DNA of 64,000 nucleotides from Bacteroidales bacterium (GTDB lineage Bacteria; Bacteroidota; Bacteroidia; Bacteroidales; F082): NCBI GenBank assembly GCA_024709145.1, contig JANJXG010000021.1, positions 1 to 64,000 of the forward strand, read 5' to 3'. Shown piece by piece: positions 1 to 8,687 of this stretch (position 1 is its first letter; each line of letters starts with the position of its first letter). The notes under the pieces were generated by a model. It saw only the letters and a program-made list of their open reading frames with translations, ran no database searches and was not told where the DNA came from. The position numbers and the translations under genes were made by a program.

Positions 1-98
1 CAAACTGTTGGTTTCAGCCACTCACCCACCTCTCCAGAACAGACGGATAACCGCTAAAATTGTTGCAAAACAACTTCGGTTTATCAAGATGTCATTCG

Positions 99-173
99 TC
101 GGGGCAGCAGGATTCGAACCTGCGACCCCCTGCTCCCAAAGCAGGTGCGCTAGCCGGGCTGCGCTATGCCCCG
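99..173 (-). tRNA. tRNA-Pro (anticodon UGG)
   Basis: On the minus strand this 75-nt stretch folds as a complete cloverleaf: acceptor CGGGGCA/TGCCCCG, D stem GCGC/GCGC, anticodon stem CCTGC/GCAGG around loop TTTGGGA (anticodon TGG), and T stem GCAGG/CCTGC around TTCGAAT. The discriminator is A and CCA is not encoded. A textbook Bacteroidota promoter lies just upstream. Confidence 0.97.
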
Positions 174-207
174 AATGATAAAGAACGTATTTCCCGTTAA
201 GGAGGTG

Positions 208-238
208 CAAAATTAGATAAATGATTGATTCCTGCAAA
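208..238 (-). promoter_or_regulatory. Promoter of tRNA-Pro
   Basis: Read on the minus strand: TTTG, 19 nt, TAATTTTG. This matches the Bacteroidota primary sigma consensus (-33 TTTG, -7 TAnnTTTG) exactly. The transcript would begin near the sequence GCACCTCC, about 30 nt before the tRNA. Confidence 0.85.
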
Positions 239-384
239 TGTTTTTCAAATAATTTTTTTACGACTCTTATCATTTGGGTATGAAACTTCAGGCAATTATC
301 TGTAACTTTTTCAGGTTGTGGCTGCTGCCAGATGAAGTATCTGTTAATTATTTAAAAGGTGAGTTCTGGCTTTGGCAGATTTTG

Positions 385-392
385 TACTTTTG
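385..392 (+). promoter_or_regulatory. -7 promoter element before the metallophosphoesterase
   Basis: TACTTTTG followed by CCGCC matches TAnnTTTG. It lies 10 nt before the ATG at 402, so an upstream TTG in the same frame at 372 would precede the transcript and is unlikely to be the start. No clear -33 box at the usual distance. Confidence 0.5.
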
Positions 393-401
393 CCGCCGCC
401 T

Positions 402-1748
402 ATGATGAAAAAGAAATTCCTACCCTTTGCCATTTTTCTGCTTCTTGTTGTTGCAGGTTACTATTTCACCGCCCTGGCATTTCCAAAGAACCTGAACCGA
501 TACCCTGTATTGGTGATCTTGTTTTTGCTTGATTTTTATGTATGGGGTCTTTTTAAAAAGAAGGTTTTCACTTATAGCAATCTCATCAAATATTCAACTG
601 CATTGATTTACTGGATGCCTTTGGTGTTGCTGGCCGTTCTTACCACGGTGATGCTTTTTGTGCCCGGAAAATTATGGGCACCCTGGCTGAGAAACCTGCT
701 TTTCGGAACTGTTTTCACCTTTTACGTCGCCAAAGTTTTTGTTGCTGTGATTCTCTTTCTTACTGATATTGTGAGGTTGACAGAAAAATTCATCCGATGG
801 TTTAAAAAAAGGCGAAACCCAGCCAAATCAGTTGCAGCCAAACCCATTACGCGCCGTAGCTTTCTGGAGAATATGGCCCTCGTTACCGGCGGGCTCATCG
901 TAAGTTCCATGTTTATGGGCATGTTCAGGTGGGTGCATGATTTTAATCTCAGACATCAACTGATCCGGATTCCTTCGCTGCCTTTGATTTTTCAATCCTA
1001 TAAGATCGTACAGCTGTCCGATCTTCATTTGGGCACCTGGTCGGGCACAGCAGCTATGGAGGAGGCAGTGAATCTGATTAATGAGCAAAATCCGGATCTC
1101 ATCGTTTTTACCGGTGATTTGGTAAATTACAGCACTGATGAGGCCTACCGTTTCAAAGAAACGCTGTCAGGCCTCAAAGCAACAGATGGAATTTATGCTG
1201 TACTTGGAAATCATGATTATGGGGATTACATTAACTGGAACAGCCCCGAAGAGAAGCAGCGAAATATGGAAGATCTGTACGGTTTCTATCAAAGCATCGG
1301 TTGGAAACTACTTCGCAATGAACATCATATCATCGAAAAGGGTCAGGACAGAATTGCCGTGATCGGTGTGGAAAACTGGAGTCAAAACAACCGTTTTCCC
1401 CGTCTTGGGAATGTCCTGAAAGCCAGAAAAGGGATGGGAAAAGTGAGCGCCCGGATACTCCTGTCACACGATCCAAGTCATTGGGAGGCTGTCGTAATCA
1501 AGGAAAATCCAGACATCGACCTCACCCTTTCGGGTCACACCCATGGCTTTCAGTTTGGAATCGAAATTCCGGGTCTCAAATGGAGCCCGGCACAGTACAT
1601 TTACAAACAATGGGCCGGGCTGTATGAAAACGAAACCACCGGACAGAAGTTATATGTTAACAGGGGTTTGGGCTCTATCGGCTATCCGGGCAGAATAGGT
1701 ATTTTGCCTGAAATTACTATTTTTGAACTTCAATCTACTGAAATATGA
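402..1748 (+). CDS. Membrane-anchored metallophosphoesterase
   Basis: A 448-residue protein of the calcineurin-like phosphoesterase family (YkuE/YaeI-like). The first ~130 residues hold about four membrane helices. A further helix near 155-175 is preceded by a twin-arginine-like RRSFL sequence. The catalytic domain follows from ~200, with metal-ligand motifs SDLHLG (D207, H209), GDLVNY, GNHD and GHTHG. The substrate is not predictable; relatives act on cell-surface phosphodiesters or phospholipids. I chose ATG 402 because a -7 promoter box lies just upstream. It overlaps the alkaline phosphatase gene by 4 bases (ATGA), so the two are probably translationally coupled. Family assignment is firm, biological role unknown. 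Confidence 0.85.
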   Translation: MMKKKFLPFAIFLLLVVAGYYFTALAFPKNLNRYPVLVILFLLDFYVWGLFKKKVFTYSNLIKYSTALIYWMPLVLLAVLTTVMLFVPGKLWAPWLRNLLFGTVFTFYVAKVFVAVILFLTDIVRLTEKFIRWFKKRRNPAKSVAAKPITRRSFLENMALVTGGLIVSSMFMGMFRWVHDFNLRHQLIRIPSLPLIFQSYKIVQLSDLHLGTWSGTAAMEEAVNLINEQNPDLIVFTGDLVNYSTDEAYRFKETLSGLKATDGIYAVLGNHDYGDYINWNSPEEKQRNMEDLYGFYQSIGWKLLRNEHHIIEKGQDRIAVIGVENWSQNNRFPRLGNVLKARKGMGKVSARILLSHDPSHWEAVVIKENPDIDLTLSGHTHGFQFGIEIPGLKWSPAQYIYKQWAGLYENETTGQKLYVNRGLGSIGYPGRIGILPEITIFELQSTEI

Positions 1749-2839
1749 AAGCATCCTTTCTTTCTTTTACGGGCTTGTTACTGGCACTGATTTTATTTTC
1801 CGGATCAATCGGCTTAGCCCAACAAACCAAAACGCCGCCAAAAGTTAAAAATGTCATTCTGATGATAGGCGATGGTATGGGCCTTGCCCAAGTACATGGA
1901 ACACAGCTCATGTCGGATCATAAACTCAATATCCTGACCATCCAAAACATGGGAATGATGACAACCAATTCTTCCGACAACGAGGTAACTGACTCAGGGG
2001 CAGGTGGTACTGCCATCGCAACCGGTTACAAGACCCGTAACGGTATGATTGGGATGAAGCCCGACAGTACTGCTGTGCCCAGTATGCTCGACCTTTTAGC
2101 TGCAAAAGGCATGGCAACGGGTGTGGTTGTAAGCTGCGCAGTAACGCATGCCACTCCGGCAAGTTTTATTGCCAAAGAGGTGAGTCGCAACAATTACGAA
2201 GCCATTGCGGCTGATTATCTTGATTCACCGGTTAATGTAGTGATCGGTGGAGGTATTAAACATTTTGACAAACGCAAGGATGGTAAAAAACTCACGCAGG
2301 AAATGATTGAAAAAGGTTTCTCCTATTACAATGAAATTCCTGCCAAAGTTACTCAGGGTCTAAAAAATGTCTTGATCTTAACCGATAGCGTGCATCCTGC
2401 AAAAATGCAGGAGGGCAGGGGTAATATGCTTCCCGATGGAGTTGCATATGCTTTGCAAATACTTGATCAATCTCCGGAAGGATTCTTCCTGATGGTGGAA
2501 GGTTCGCAGATCGATTGGGCTGGTCATGCCAATGACTCTGCTTATCTTCTGGCCGAAATGCACGATTTTGATCGTGCTGTCGGAGAAGCCCTGAAGTTTG
2601 CTGCCAGCTCTCCGGAGACATTGGTTATTGTTACAGCCGACCACGAAACGGGAGGCCTAACTTTTCCGCATGCCGCTATTAAAGGTAAATCAAGGTTTTC
2701 TTTCTCAACAGGCGACCATACCGGGGTGATGGTGCCGGTATATGCCAGTGGTTCCGGCGCAACTTCCTTTATGGGACAGTACGACAACACAGATCTCATT
2801 CAAAAAATCATGGCTCTGAAAGGGTTGAACTTCGACTAA
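1745..2839 (+). CDS. Alkaline phosphatase (secreted)
   Basis: 364 residues with an N-terminal signal peptide ending about residue 25 (LAQQ). Alkaline phosphatase superfamily motifs are clear: the first metal site IGDGMG (D43), the nucleophile region DSGAGGTA with Ser84, and the C-terminal TADHETGG metal site. It would hydrolyse phosphomonoesters in the periplasm or outside the cell to release phosphate. It is shorter than E. coli PhoA (~470) and lacks large insertions, as is common in Bacteroidota. It is coupled to the upstream phosphoesterase by ATGA overlap, suggesting a phosphorus-scavenging pair. I see no recognisable Pho box. A bidirectional terminator lies downstream. Confidence 0.9.
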   Translation: MKASFLSFTGLLLALILFSGSIGLAQQTKTPPKVKNVILMIGDGMGLAQVHGTQLMSDHKLNILTIQNMGMMTTNSSDNEVTDSGAGGTAIATGYKTRNGMIGMKPDSTAVPSMLDLLAAKGMATGVVVSCAVTHATPASFIAKEVSRNNYEAIAADYLDSPVNVVIGGGIKHFDKRKDGKKLTQEMIEKGFSYYNEIPAKVTQGLKNVLILTDSVHPAKMQEGRGNMLPDGVAYALQILDQSPEGFFLMVEGSQIDWAGHANDSAYLLAEMHDFDRAVGEALKFAASSPETLVIVTADHETGGLTFPHAAIKGKSRFSFSTGDHTGVMVPVYASGSGATSFMGQYDNTDLIQKIMALKGLNFD

Positions 2840-2976
2840 GTGATTTTTGTTTCACAAAGGAACCTGACGTCGATCACGGCTTACACTGTCTGGCTTTTTT
2901 TTAGCCATTTGTCACTGTTTAATTTTACATCGGCGATATAAGATTCAGACCATTACAGATAAAATCCCGTGAAAGA

Positions 2977-3003
2977 AAAAAGCCGGTTTTTAACCGGCTT
3001 TTC
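2977..3003. terminator. Bidirectional intrinsic terminator
   Basis: AAAAAGCCGGTT-TT-AACCGGCTTTT forms a near-perfect hairpin with a T-run on either strand. It sits between the convergent alkaline phosphatase gene and the serC operon and can end both transcripts. Confidence 0.85.
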
Positions 3004-3059
3004 CTTCAATTAATGTCTGCATGCAGGCATTTGTATGCAGAAGCAGCAGCAAAACAGAT

Positions 3060-3236
3060 CTATTTCACCTGATAAAAGCACTTTTTGGGAGAGAATATTA
3101 ATTCACTGTCTTTCAGAGCTTTGATGGCTTTTTCGACCTCTTTTTTATCCAATCCGGCTGCCTCGGCAATCTCGCCGGGTCGCATGGGTTGGTTGTTGTG
3201 CTGCATGGCTTGCAATACTTTTTCTTTGGCTTCCAT
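3060..3236 (-). CDS. Small winged-helix DNA-binding protein (58 aa)
   Basis: A minus-strand frame starting ATG at 3236 and ending TAG at 3060 encodes 58 residues beginning MEAKEKVLQAM. The segment MRPGEIAEAAGLDKKEVEKA looks like the helix-turn-helix of a minimal winged helix (MarR/ArsR-like), followed by a short wing (SPKKCFYQV). It starts 20 bases after the DUF1015 gene and is followed by a terminator, so it appears to be the last gene of the serC operon. A role as regulator of this operon is inference. Similar ~60-residue proteins are usually annotated only as hypothetical or transcriptional regulator. Confidence 0.75.
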   Translation of the reverse strand: MEAKEKVLQAMQHNNQPMRPGEIAEAAGLDKKEVEKAIKALKDSELIFSPKKCFYQVK

Positions 3237-3256
3237 GTTAAAAAAAAATTGAAAGG

Positions 3257-4504
3257 TTAATCTAAGGAATGTACTACTAATCCAGAACGAAGTTTTGGTT
3301 CAAACCAGGTGGTTTTTGGCGGCATGATGTTACCTGTGTCAGCAATCTGCATCAATTGATCCATCGAAACCGGATAAAGTGCAAAGGCGACTTTCATTTC
3401 TCCATTGTCAACCCTGCGCTTGAGTTCGCCCAGCCCCCGGATGCCTCCCACGAAATCGATTCTTTTGGAACGTCTTAAATCTTCGATGCCAAGGATTGGT
3501 TCAAGCAGTTGCCTGGTGAGTATGGTAACATCAAGTACACCAATAGGATCATGGTCGTCATAGGTTTCATCTTTTGCCAGCAAGGCATACCAACGACCCT
3601 CGAGGTACATCGAAAACTCGTGCAAACGACCGGGTTTATAGATCTCTGTGCCTTTGTCGATGACGGTGAAACCTTTGTTCAACTGTTCGAGAAAATCCTG
3701 AGAAGAAAGACCGTTCAAGTCCGTTACCAGGCGGTTATAATCGATGATAGTCAATTGGTTATCAGGAAAATGAACTGCAAGGAAAAAGTTGTATTCTTCA
3801 TCGCCCTGATGATTGGGATTGGCTGCTTTTTTCTCGTTTCCAACCAAAGCCGCTGCAGCTGTACGGTGATGACCATCAGCAACATAGGTAGCAGGCAAAG
3901 CAGCAAACAGTGCTGTTAACCTGTCTATAAGTTCGCGGTCGCTGATCACCCAGAAATGATGTCCAAAACCATCATCGGCCACAAAATCATACACAGCAGC
4001 CTCATTTTCCACAACACCTTTTACAATTTCGTCGATCTCATGCTGTGCCGGGTATGTGAAGAAAACAGGTTCCATGTTTGCGTTGGTAATACGCACATGC
4101 TTCATGCGGTCTTCTTCTTTGTCGGGTCGGGTAAGCTCATGTTTTTTAATCACATTATTCATATAATCTTCCACCCCTGCACAGCCCACGATCCCATACT
4201 GAGTTTTACCATGCATGGTTTGCGCATATATATAGAGGCAGGAATTTTCATCCTGTACCAGCCAGCCATTTTGCTTGAAAAGATCGAAATTTTCACGTGC
4301 TTTGTCATAGACCTCCTGTGCATAATGATCGATATCTGCCGGGAGGTCGATTTCGGGCTTTATGACGTGCAACAGGCTGTAAGGGTTGCCATTGGCCTCA
4401 ATCCGTGCTTCTTCCGAGTCTAAAACATCGTAGGGCCTCGAAGCCAGATCCTTCACGATTGCAACCGGAGGCCTCCATCCTCTGAAAGGTTTTAATATTG
4501 CCAT
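3257..4504 (-). CDS. DUF1015 family protein, linked to serine biosynthesis
   Basis: 415 residues across the full DUF1015 family, opening MAILKPFRGWRP. Conserved motifs include KHELTRPDKEEDR (121-133) and ADGHHRTAAA, with D210-G-H-H-R214. The biochemical role is not established to my knowledge. The gene lies in one leftward unit with serC and serA, and no serB phosphatase is present in the window, so it is a candidate for the phosphoserine-to-serine step or its control. The DGHHR motif resembles the nucleotide-binding motif of ParB/sulfiredoxin-fold enzymes, which include archaeal serine kinases; that link is inference. Gaps to its neighbours are 56 and 20 bases. Confidence 0.85.
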   Translation of the reverse strand: MAILKPFRGWRPPVAIVKDLASRPYDVLDSEEARIEANGNPYSLLHVIKPEIDLPADIDHYAQEVYDKARENFDLFKQNGWLVQDENSCLYIYAQTMHGKTQYGIVGCAGVEDYMNNVIKKHELTRPDKEEDRMKHVRITNANMEPVFFTYPAQHEIDEIVKGVVENEAAVYDFVADDGFGHHFWVISDRELIDRLTALFAALPATYVADGHHRTAAAALVGNEKKAANPNHQGDEEYNFFLAVHFPDNQLTIIDYNRLVTDLNGLSSQDFLEQLNKGFTVIDKGTEIYKPGRLHEFSMYLEGRWYALLAKDETYDDHDPIGVLDVTILTRQLLEPILGIEDLRRSKRIDFVGGIRGLGELKRRVDNGEMKVAFALYPVSMDQLMQIADTGNIMPPKTTWFEPKLRSGLVVHSLD

Positions 4505-4560
4505 AAATTGTAGATTATTTTACATAACAGGCTGCGAAGGCCTGTCAGGTTAAGTATTTT

Positions 4561-5010
4561 TTACCAGTTTTTGTTTGGATAAAAGTCTTCATCATACTGA
4601 TCCTGACTCGATACACTTCCTTTTTGCAGTGAAGTAATCAAGGCACCAAGCATTTTGGTCATTTCCATGAGCTGATTCCTCGATTCTTCTTCTTCGGTAG
4701 GCGTCAGAAATCCTTGTCTGTGGGCAATGGTGGCATACACCAAACAGCTGCGAATGGCACTTTTTGCCTCTTTGAGGTATTGCACAAACTGATGTTTTTC
4801 TCTGGCCGAACCTTCTGCTATGCGTAATGCAACCTGCCTTGCCGATTCACAGAAACCATGCATCAATGTCTGGTCAGTTTCCTGTGGAAACTGATCTTTT
4901 GTCTTTTGAACCCAAATGATGTAGTCGAGTGCTTTATGGTAGATTCGCAAGTCTTCGAACCGAAAAAATGTCAGCTGCTTGCTGTTGAGGTCGTTCACGT
5001 CATAAGTCAT
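4561..5010 (-). CDS. Four-helix bundle protein (23S rRNA intervening-sequence family)
   Basis: 149 residues, almost entirely amphipathic helix, with family features FRFEDLRIYHKALDY near the start and RIAEGSAREKHQFVQYLKEA in the middle. The family was first seen inside intervening sequences of 23S rRNA genes but also occurs as free-standing genes in Bacteroidota. Its function is unknown. Here it lies between serA (33 bases upstream) and the DUF1015 gene (56 bases downstream) on the same strand, so it is probably co-transcribed with serine biosynthesis genes. No catalytic motif is visible. Confidence 0.85.
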   Translation of the reverse strand: MTYDVNDLNSKQLTFFRFEDLRIYHKALDYIIWVQKTKDQFPQETDQTLMHGFCESARQVALRIAEGSAREKHQFVQYLKEAKSAIRSCLVYATIAHRQGFLTPTEEEESRNQLMEMTKMLGALITSLQKGSVSSQDQYDEDFYPNKNW

Positions 5011-5043
5011 CAGTACAATCTGTTTTATCGTTAATCATTTCAT

Positions 5044-5961
5044 TTAGTTTACCTTAAAGGTCAGGTCATTATCGTTAAAAAAGGCGATTATCTGTTTTGC
5101 TGCTGCGATACCTGCATTGATGTTGGCTTCGGCAGTCTGAGCACCCATTTTTTTAGGTGTAACAAAATACCTTCCGGTAAAGGGTTCCAAAGCAGCAAGA
5201 TTGTCAGGAGCTACATCCGAAACATAACTAAAATCTTTGCGTGTTTCAAACGCTTTAAACAAATCACCCTCGTTGATTACCTCCTTACGGGCTGTGTTTA
5301 CGAGCATGGCGTTGGAAGGCATTCGCGACAACAAATCGAAGTTAACCGACTTTTTGGTTTTTTCATTGGCCGGGATGTGTAGAGAAATAAACTGACAATG
5401 CGTGTACAATGCTTCGACCGAATCAACGGGAATGACACCATCTGCCTGCATTGTTTCTGCTTTCACAAAAGGATCGTAAGCGAAAACTTCCATGCCAAAG
5501 CCTTTAGCGATTCTGGCAACATGTTTCCCGACGTTTCCATAGGCATGAATACCCAATTTTTTTCCATAAAGCTCTGTTCCTGAAGCTCCGTTGAAATGAT
5601 TTCTTACCTGATAAACCATCATTCCCAAGGCAAGCTCAGCCACTGCATTGCTGTTTTGTCCGGGTGTATTCATTACGACGACATTTCGTGCAGTGGCAGC
5701 CCCAAGGTCAACATTGTCGTAACCTGCACCGGCCCGTACAACAATCTTAAGGTTTTTCGCGGCTTCAAGAACGTCTTTGTCAACAATGTCGCTGCGGATA
5801 ATGATGGCATCAACTTCGCCGACGGCCTGAATCAGGGCCTGCTGATCAGGATATTTCTCGAGAAAAAGGCACTCAAAACCTGCTTCGGTGATCAGATTTC
5901 TGATTTGTTCAGAGGCAACCTTCGCAAAGGGTTTATCTGTTGCAACCAATATTTTTTTCAT
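5044..5961 (-). CDS. serA: D-3-phosphoglycerate dehydrogenase, short type
   Basis: 305-residue D-2-hydroxyacid dehydrogenase that oxidises 3-phosphoglycerate to 3-phosphohydroxypyruvate, the first step of serine synthesis. Visible are the substrate-loop RAGAGYDNVD, the NAD-binding region HAYGNVGKHVARIA and the catalytic-arginine region NTARKEVINEGDL. There is no ACT or ASB regulatory domain, so classical serine feedback is unlikely. Where most homologues have the catalytic His (TPH.GAST) this one reads TPKKMGAQT (Lys270/Lys271). That is the type III signature reported for Bacteroidota-like and Entamoeba enzymes. It follows serC by 11 bases. Confidence 0.93.
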   Translation of the reverse strand: MKKILVATDKPFAKVASEQIRNLITEAGFECLFLEKYPDQQALIQAVGEVDAIIIRSDIVDKDVLEAAKNLKIVVRAGAGYDNVDLGAATARNVVVMNTPGQNSNAVAELALGMMVYQVRNHFNGASGTELYGKKLGIHAYGNVGKHVARIAKGFGMEVFAYDPFVKAETMQADGVIPVDSVEALYTHCQFISLHIPANEKTKKSVNFDLLSRMPSNAMLVNTARKEVINEGDLFKAFETRKDFSYVSDVAPDNLAALEPFTGRYFVTPKKMGAQTAEANINAGIAAAKQIIAFFNDNDLTFKVN

Positions 5962-5972
5962 ATGCCGACTCC

Positions 5973-7046
5973 TTATCCGTTTACTTTTTCAAACTCCTGC
6001 ATCACAGCTACAAGGGCCTCAACACTTTCGTAAGGCAATGCGTTGTAGAGTGAAGCTCTGAAACCACCAGCTGAACGATGTCCTTTAAGACCAATCATAC
6101 CTCTTTCGGTTGCAAAGTCATTGAAGGCTTTTTCAAGCTCTTCGCGGCCTTCGTTCATCACAAAACAAACATTCATACGCGACCGGTCTTCTTTTGCGGG
6201 CACGGTGGCTTTGAACAGGCTGTTGCGATCAATTTCGCTGTATAGTAAATTGGCTTTACGAATGTTGATTTGTTCCATCACAGCTACGCCACCTTGTTCT
6301 TTAAGCCATTTCAACGTCTGAAGAGCTGCAAAAATCGGAACAACAGGTGGTGTGTTGAACATTGATTCTTTGCTGATGTGGGTCGAATATTTCAACATGG
6401 TAGGAATGGTTCTGTCAACTTTTCCCAGAATCTCGTCTTTTATAATCACGAAAGTAACACCGGCGGGAGCGAGGTTTTTCTGCGCACCACCATAGATCAA
6501 GGCGTATTTTGACACATCAACAGGCCGGCTGAAGATATCGGACGACATGTCGGCTACGAGTGGAACACCCACTTCGAGATCTTCGAGAATCTCAGTACCG
6601 TAGATGGTATTATTGGTGGTGATGTGGAAATAATCAGCATCAGCCGGAACCTCATAACCACGGGGAATGTAATTGAACTTTTTGTCTTCCGAGCTGCCGG
6701 TGACAACAACTTCGCCAAACATTTTAGCTTCTTTGATCGCTTTTGAAGCCCATTCGCCTGTATTGAGGTAGGCAGCTTTCTTTGCCATCAGATTGTAAGG
6801 TACCATACAGAATTGCAAACTGGCACCGCCACCCAGAAATATCACAGAATAACCTTCAGGAATACTGAGCAGTTCTTTAAATAAAGCCACTGCTTCATCA
6901 ACAACGGCAACAAATTGTTTGCTTCGGTGCGAAATTTCCATCAGGGACAAGCCTGTTCCAGAAAAATCACGCAATGCTGCGATGGTGTTTTCAACAGTGA
7001 AATCAGGCAGGATGGATGGTCCTGCATAAAAGTTATGCTTTTTCAT
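5973..7046 (-). CDS. serC: Phosphoserine aminotransferase
   Basis: 357-residue fold-type I PLP enzyme that transfers an amino group from glutamate to 3-phosphohydroxypyruvate to give O-phosphoserine; homologues also serve pyridoxal phosphate synthesis. The start [13 protein letters not shown] is typical, as are [10 protein letters not shown] (phosphate cup) and [12 protein letters not shown] with the PLP lysine K190. It is the first gene of a leftward operon with serA, the four-helix protein, DUF1015 and a small winged-helix protein. A -7 box (TATCTTTG at 7097-7104, minus strand) lies ~50 bases before the start. Confidence 0.95.
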   Translation of the reverse strand: MKKHNFYAGPSILPDFTVENTIAALRDFSGTGLSLMEISHRSKQFVAVVDEAVALFKELLSIPEGYSVIFLGGGASLQFCMVPYNLMAKKAAYLNTGEWASKAIKEAKMFGEVVVTGSSEDKKFNYIPRGYEVPADADYFHITTNNTIYGTEILEDLEVGVPLVADMSSDIFSRPVDVSKYALIYGGAQKNLAPAGVTFVIIKDEILGKVDRTIPTMLKYSTHISKESMFNTPPVVPIFAALQTLKWLKEQGGVAVMEQINIRKANLLYSEIDRNSLFKATVPAKEDRSRMNVCFVMNEGREELEKAFNDFATERGMIGLKGHRSAGGFRASLYNALPYESVEALVAVMQEFEKVNG

Positions 7047-7096
7047 AGAATTAAGTAGATTTTGTTTGATTCAAAAAAAAGACGCACATTTTGCAG

Positions 7097-7104
7097 CAAA
7101 GATA
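7097..7104 (-). promoter_or_regulatory. -7 promoter element of the serC operon
   Basis: TATCTTTG followed by CTGC on the minus strand matches TAnnTTTG. No good -33 TTTG is seen at 17-21 nt. Confidence 0.5.
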
Positions 7105-7177
7105 AGATTTTATTGCATTTGTGAATCTTTTCACGAGATATTTATCTACTTTCGCAACCGTTTTAAATCAGCGTTTT

Positions 7178-8239
7178 ATGCTATCAACCACGCAGAAAAT
7201 CAATGCCTTTTCGACACTTGGTCATGAGTTGGAAACCTTTCTGGCGCATGCGGCGAGTCGCAATGACCCTCAATATAGTTCATTCAGGGTGCTCGAACAG
7301 GCCATTGAATCCGCAGACCGACACAATCCATGGTTTGTCAGACAAAATATCATCCATTCATTGAAAGCTATTTCCGAACAGCTTCAACAAGAACGGCTTC
7401 AATCGTGGCTGTCATCTTATGACTTCACATATCCCGGACAAATACGCACTGTTGCCGTAGTGATGGCAGGAAATATTCCGCTCGTCGGATTTCATGATTT
7501 TCTTTCGGTGATCATGAGCGGCCATCATTTTTTAGGAAAATTATCCTCTGATGACGCGTTTCTGCTTCCTGCAATTGCAGGGATGCTTTGTAACATCGAA
7601 CCTGCTTTGCAATCACAGATCACTTTTACGCAGGAGAAACTGACATCATTCGACGCTGTTATTGCAACGGGCAGCAACAATACAGCCCGTTATTTCGAAT
7701 ATTATTTTGGTAAATACCCTCATATCATCCGGAAAAACCGCCACAGCATTGCCGTATTGTCAGGAAACGAAACCGTGGAAGAAATCCGGCTGCTTGCGGA
7801 AGATATTTTTTCATATTTCGGGCTGGGATGCCGCAATGTATCGAAAATTTACCTGCCTTATGAAACTGATCCGGTATGGCTGATGCAAAGTTTATCCGGC
7901 TGGTCATGGCTCAAAGATCACTCAAAATATTATCATAATTACGAATACAACAGGGCTGTTTTCCTGATTAACAGCATTGCTCATCTCGACAATGGTTACG
8001 TGATCATGCGTGAAGAAACAGCCCTTTCGAGCCCCGTCTCGGTGTTACATTATGAGCATTACAGCGACCTGCAGCAAGTTAGACAAACCCTGCTTTTACA
8101 AAAAGAAATGCTGCAGTGTGTGGTTTCAAAAGACGGTTTAATCCCCGGTTCGGTGAATTTCGGACAGGCTCAGCGGCCGGCGCTGGATGATTATGCAGAT
8201 GGAGTTGATACGCTTAAATTTTTAATAAGCATAAGGTAA
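7178..8239 (+). CDS. Acyl-CoA reductase, LuxC family
   Basis: 353 residues of the LuxC-like acyl-CoA reductase family, which reduces activated fatty acyl groups to aldehydes with NAD(P)H. The glycine-rich region VVMAGNIPLVGFHDFL and the segment FGLGCRNVSKIYLP, with the probable acyl-accepting Cys, support this. In Bacteroidota these genes occur without any lux operon and are often near serC, as here (divergent, 131 bases away); a bioluminescence role is not implied. I chose ATG 7178 rather than an in-frame GTG at 7121 because a -7-like element (TACTTTCG, 7147-7154) lies between them. Substrate unknown. Confidence 0.8.
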   Translation: MLSTTQKINAFSTLGHELETFLAHAASRNDPQYSSFRVLEQAIESADRHNPWFVRQNIIHSLKAISEQLQQERLQSWLSSYDFTYPGQIRTVAVVMAGNIPLVGFHDFLSVIMSGHHFLGKLSSDDAFLLPAIAGMLCNIEPALQSQITFTQEKLTSFDAVIATGSNNTARYFEYYFGKYPHIIRKNRHSIAVLSGNETVEEIRLLAEDIFSYFGLGCRNVSKIYLPYETDPVWLMQSLSGWSWLKDHSKYYHNYEYNRAVFLINSIAHLDNGYVIMREETALSSPVSVLHYEHYSDLQQVRQTLLLQKEMLQCVVSKDGLIPGSVNFGQAQRPALDDYADGVDTLKFLISIR

Positions 8240-8335
8240 AAGCATGATATTCAATAGAATATTCTGGAATTTAATAACTTCTTGTTAGGGTTGGAGCTTA
8301 ACAATTCAGTCAGAAGAAAAAAAATGACACAAAAG

Positions 8336-8367
8336 TTTGGTCATTTCGTTGAAAGTAAGTAATTTTG
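8336..8367 (+). promoter_or_regulatory. Promoter of rpmE2
   Basis: TTTG, 20 nt, TAATTTTG followed by CAGCCC. It lies 35 bases before the L31 start codon and matches the Bacteroidota consensus. Confidence 0.75.
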
Positions 8368-8402
8368 CAGCCCTTAAAATCATAATAAAGCCGAGGTAAG
8401 CG

Positions 8403-8669
8403 ATGAAAAAAGACATTCACCCAAAAGATTACAGACTGGTTGTTTTTAAAGATATGTCAAACGATTACAGTTTTCTCACACGTTCAACCGTGCGAACCAA
8501 AGAAACGATCGTTTGGGAAGATGGCAATGAATATCCTGTTGTCAAGCTTGAAATTTCACACACGTCACATCCTTTCTACACCGGAAAGATGAAACTGGTT
8601 GACTCAGCCGGTCGTGTTGACAAGTTCAAGAACCGTTACAAAAAGCATTACGAGGTCAGGGCAAAATAG
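8403..8669 (+). CDS. rpmE2: 50S ribosomal protein L31, type B
   Basis: 88 residues starting [17 protein letters not shown], with [10 protein letters not shown] and FKNRYKK, typical of type B L31. The protein contains no cysteine, so it is the zinc-independent form that can replace the Cys-containing L31 when zinc is scarce. Whether this genome also has a zinc-binding paralogue cannot be judged from the window. A two-box promoter lies upstream and an intrinsic terminator directly downstream, so it looks monocistronic. I did not recognise a Zur operator. Confidence 0.95.
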   Translation: MKKDIHPKDYRLVVFKDMSNDYSFLTRSTVRTKETIVWEDGNEYPVVKLEISHTSHPFYTGKMKLVDSAGRVDKFKNRYKKHYEVRAK

Positions 8670-8687
8670 TTGTTCCAAACTGGTACG

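Noticed and set aside
1-98. Hairpin-like sequence downstream of tRNA-Pro (minus strand AACCG ... CGGTT)
   Set aside because: The stem is short and no T-run follows, so I do not call it a terminator.
7178-8239. Bioluminescence locus suggested by the LuxC-type reductase
   Set aside because: No luxAB, luxD or luxE-like genes are nearby; LuxC-family reductases are ordinary genes in Bacteroidota.
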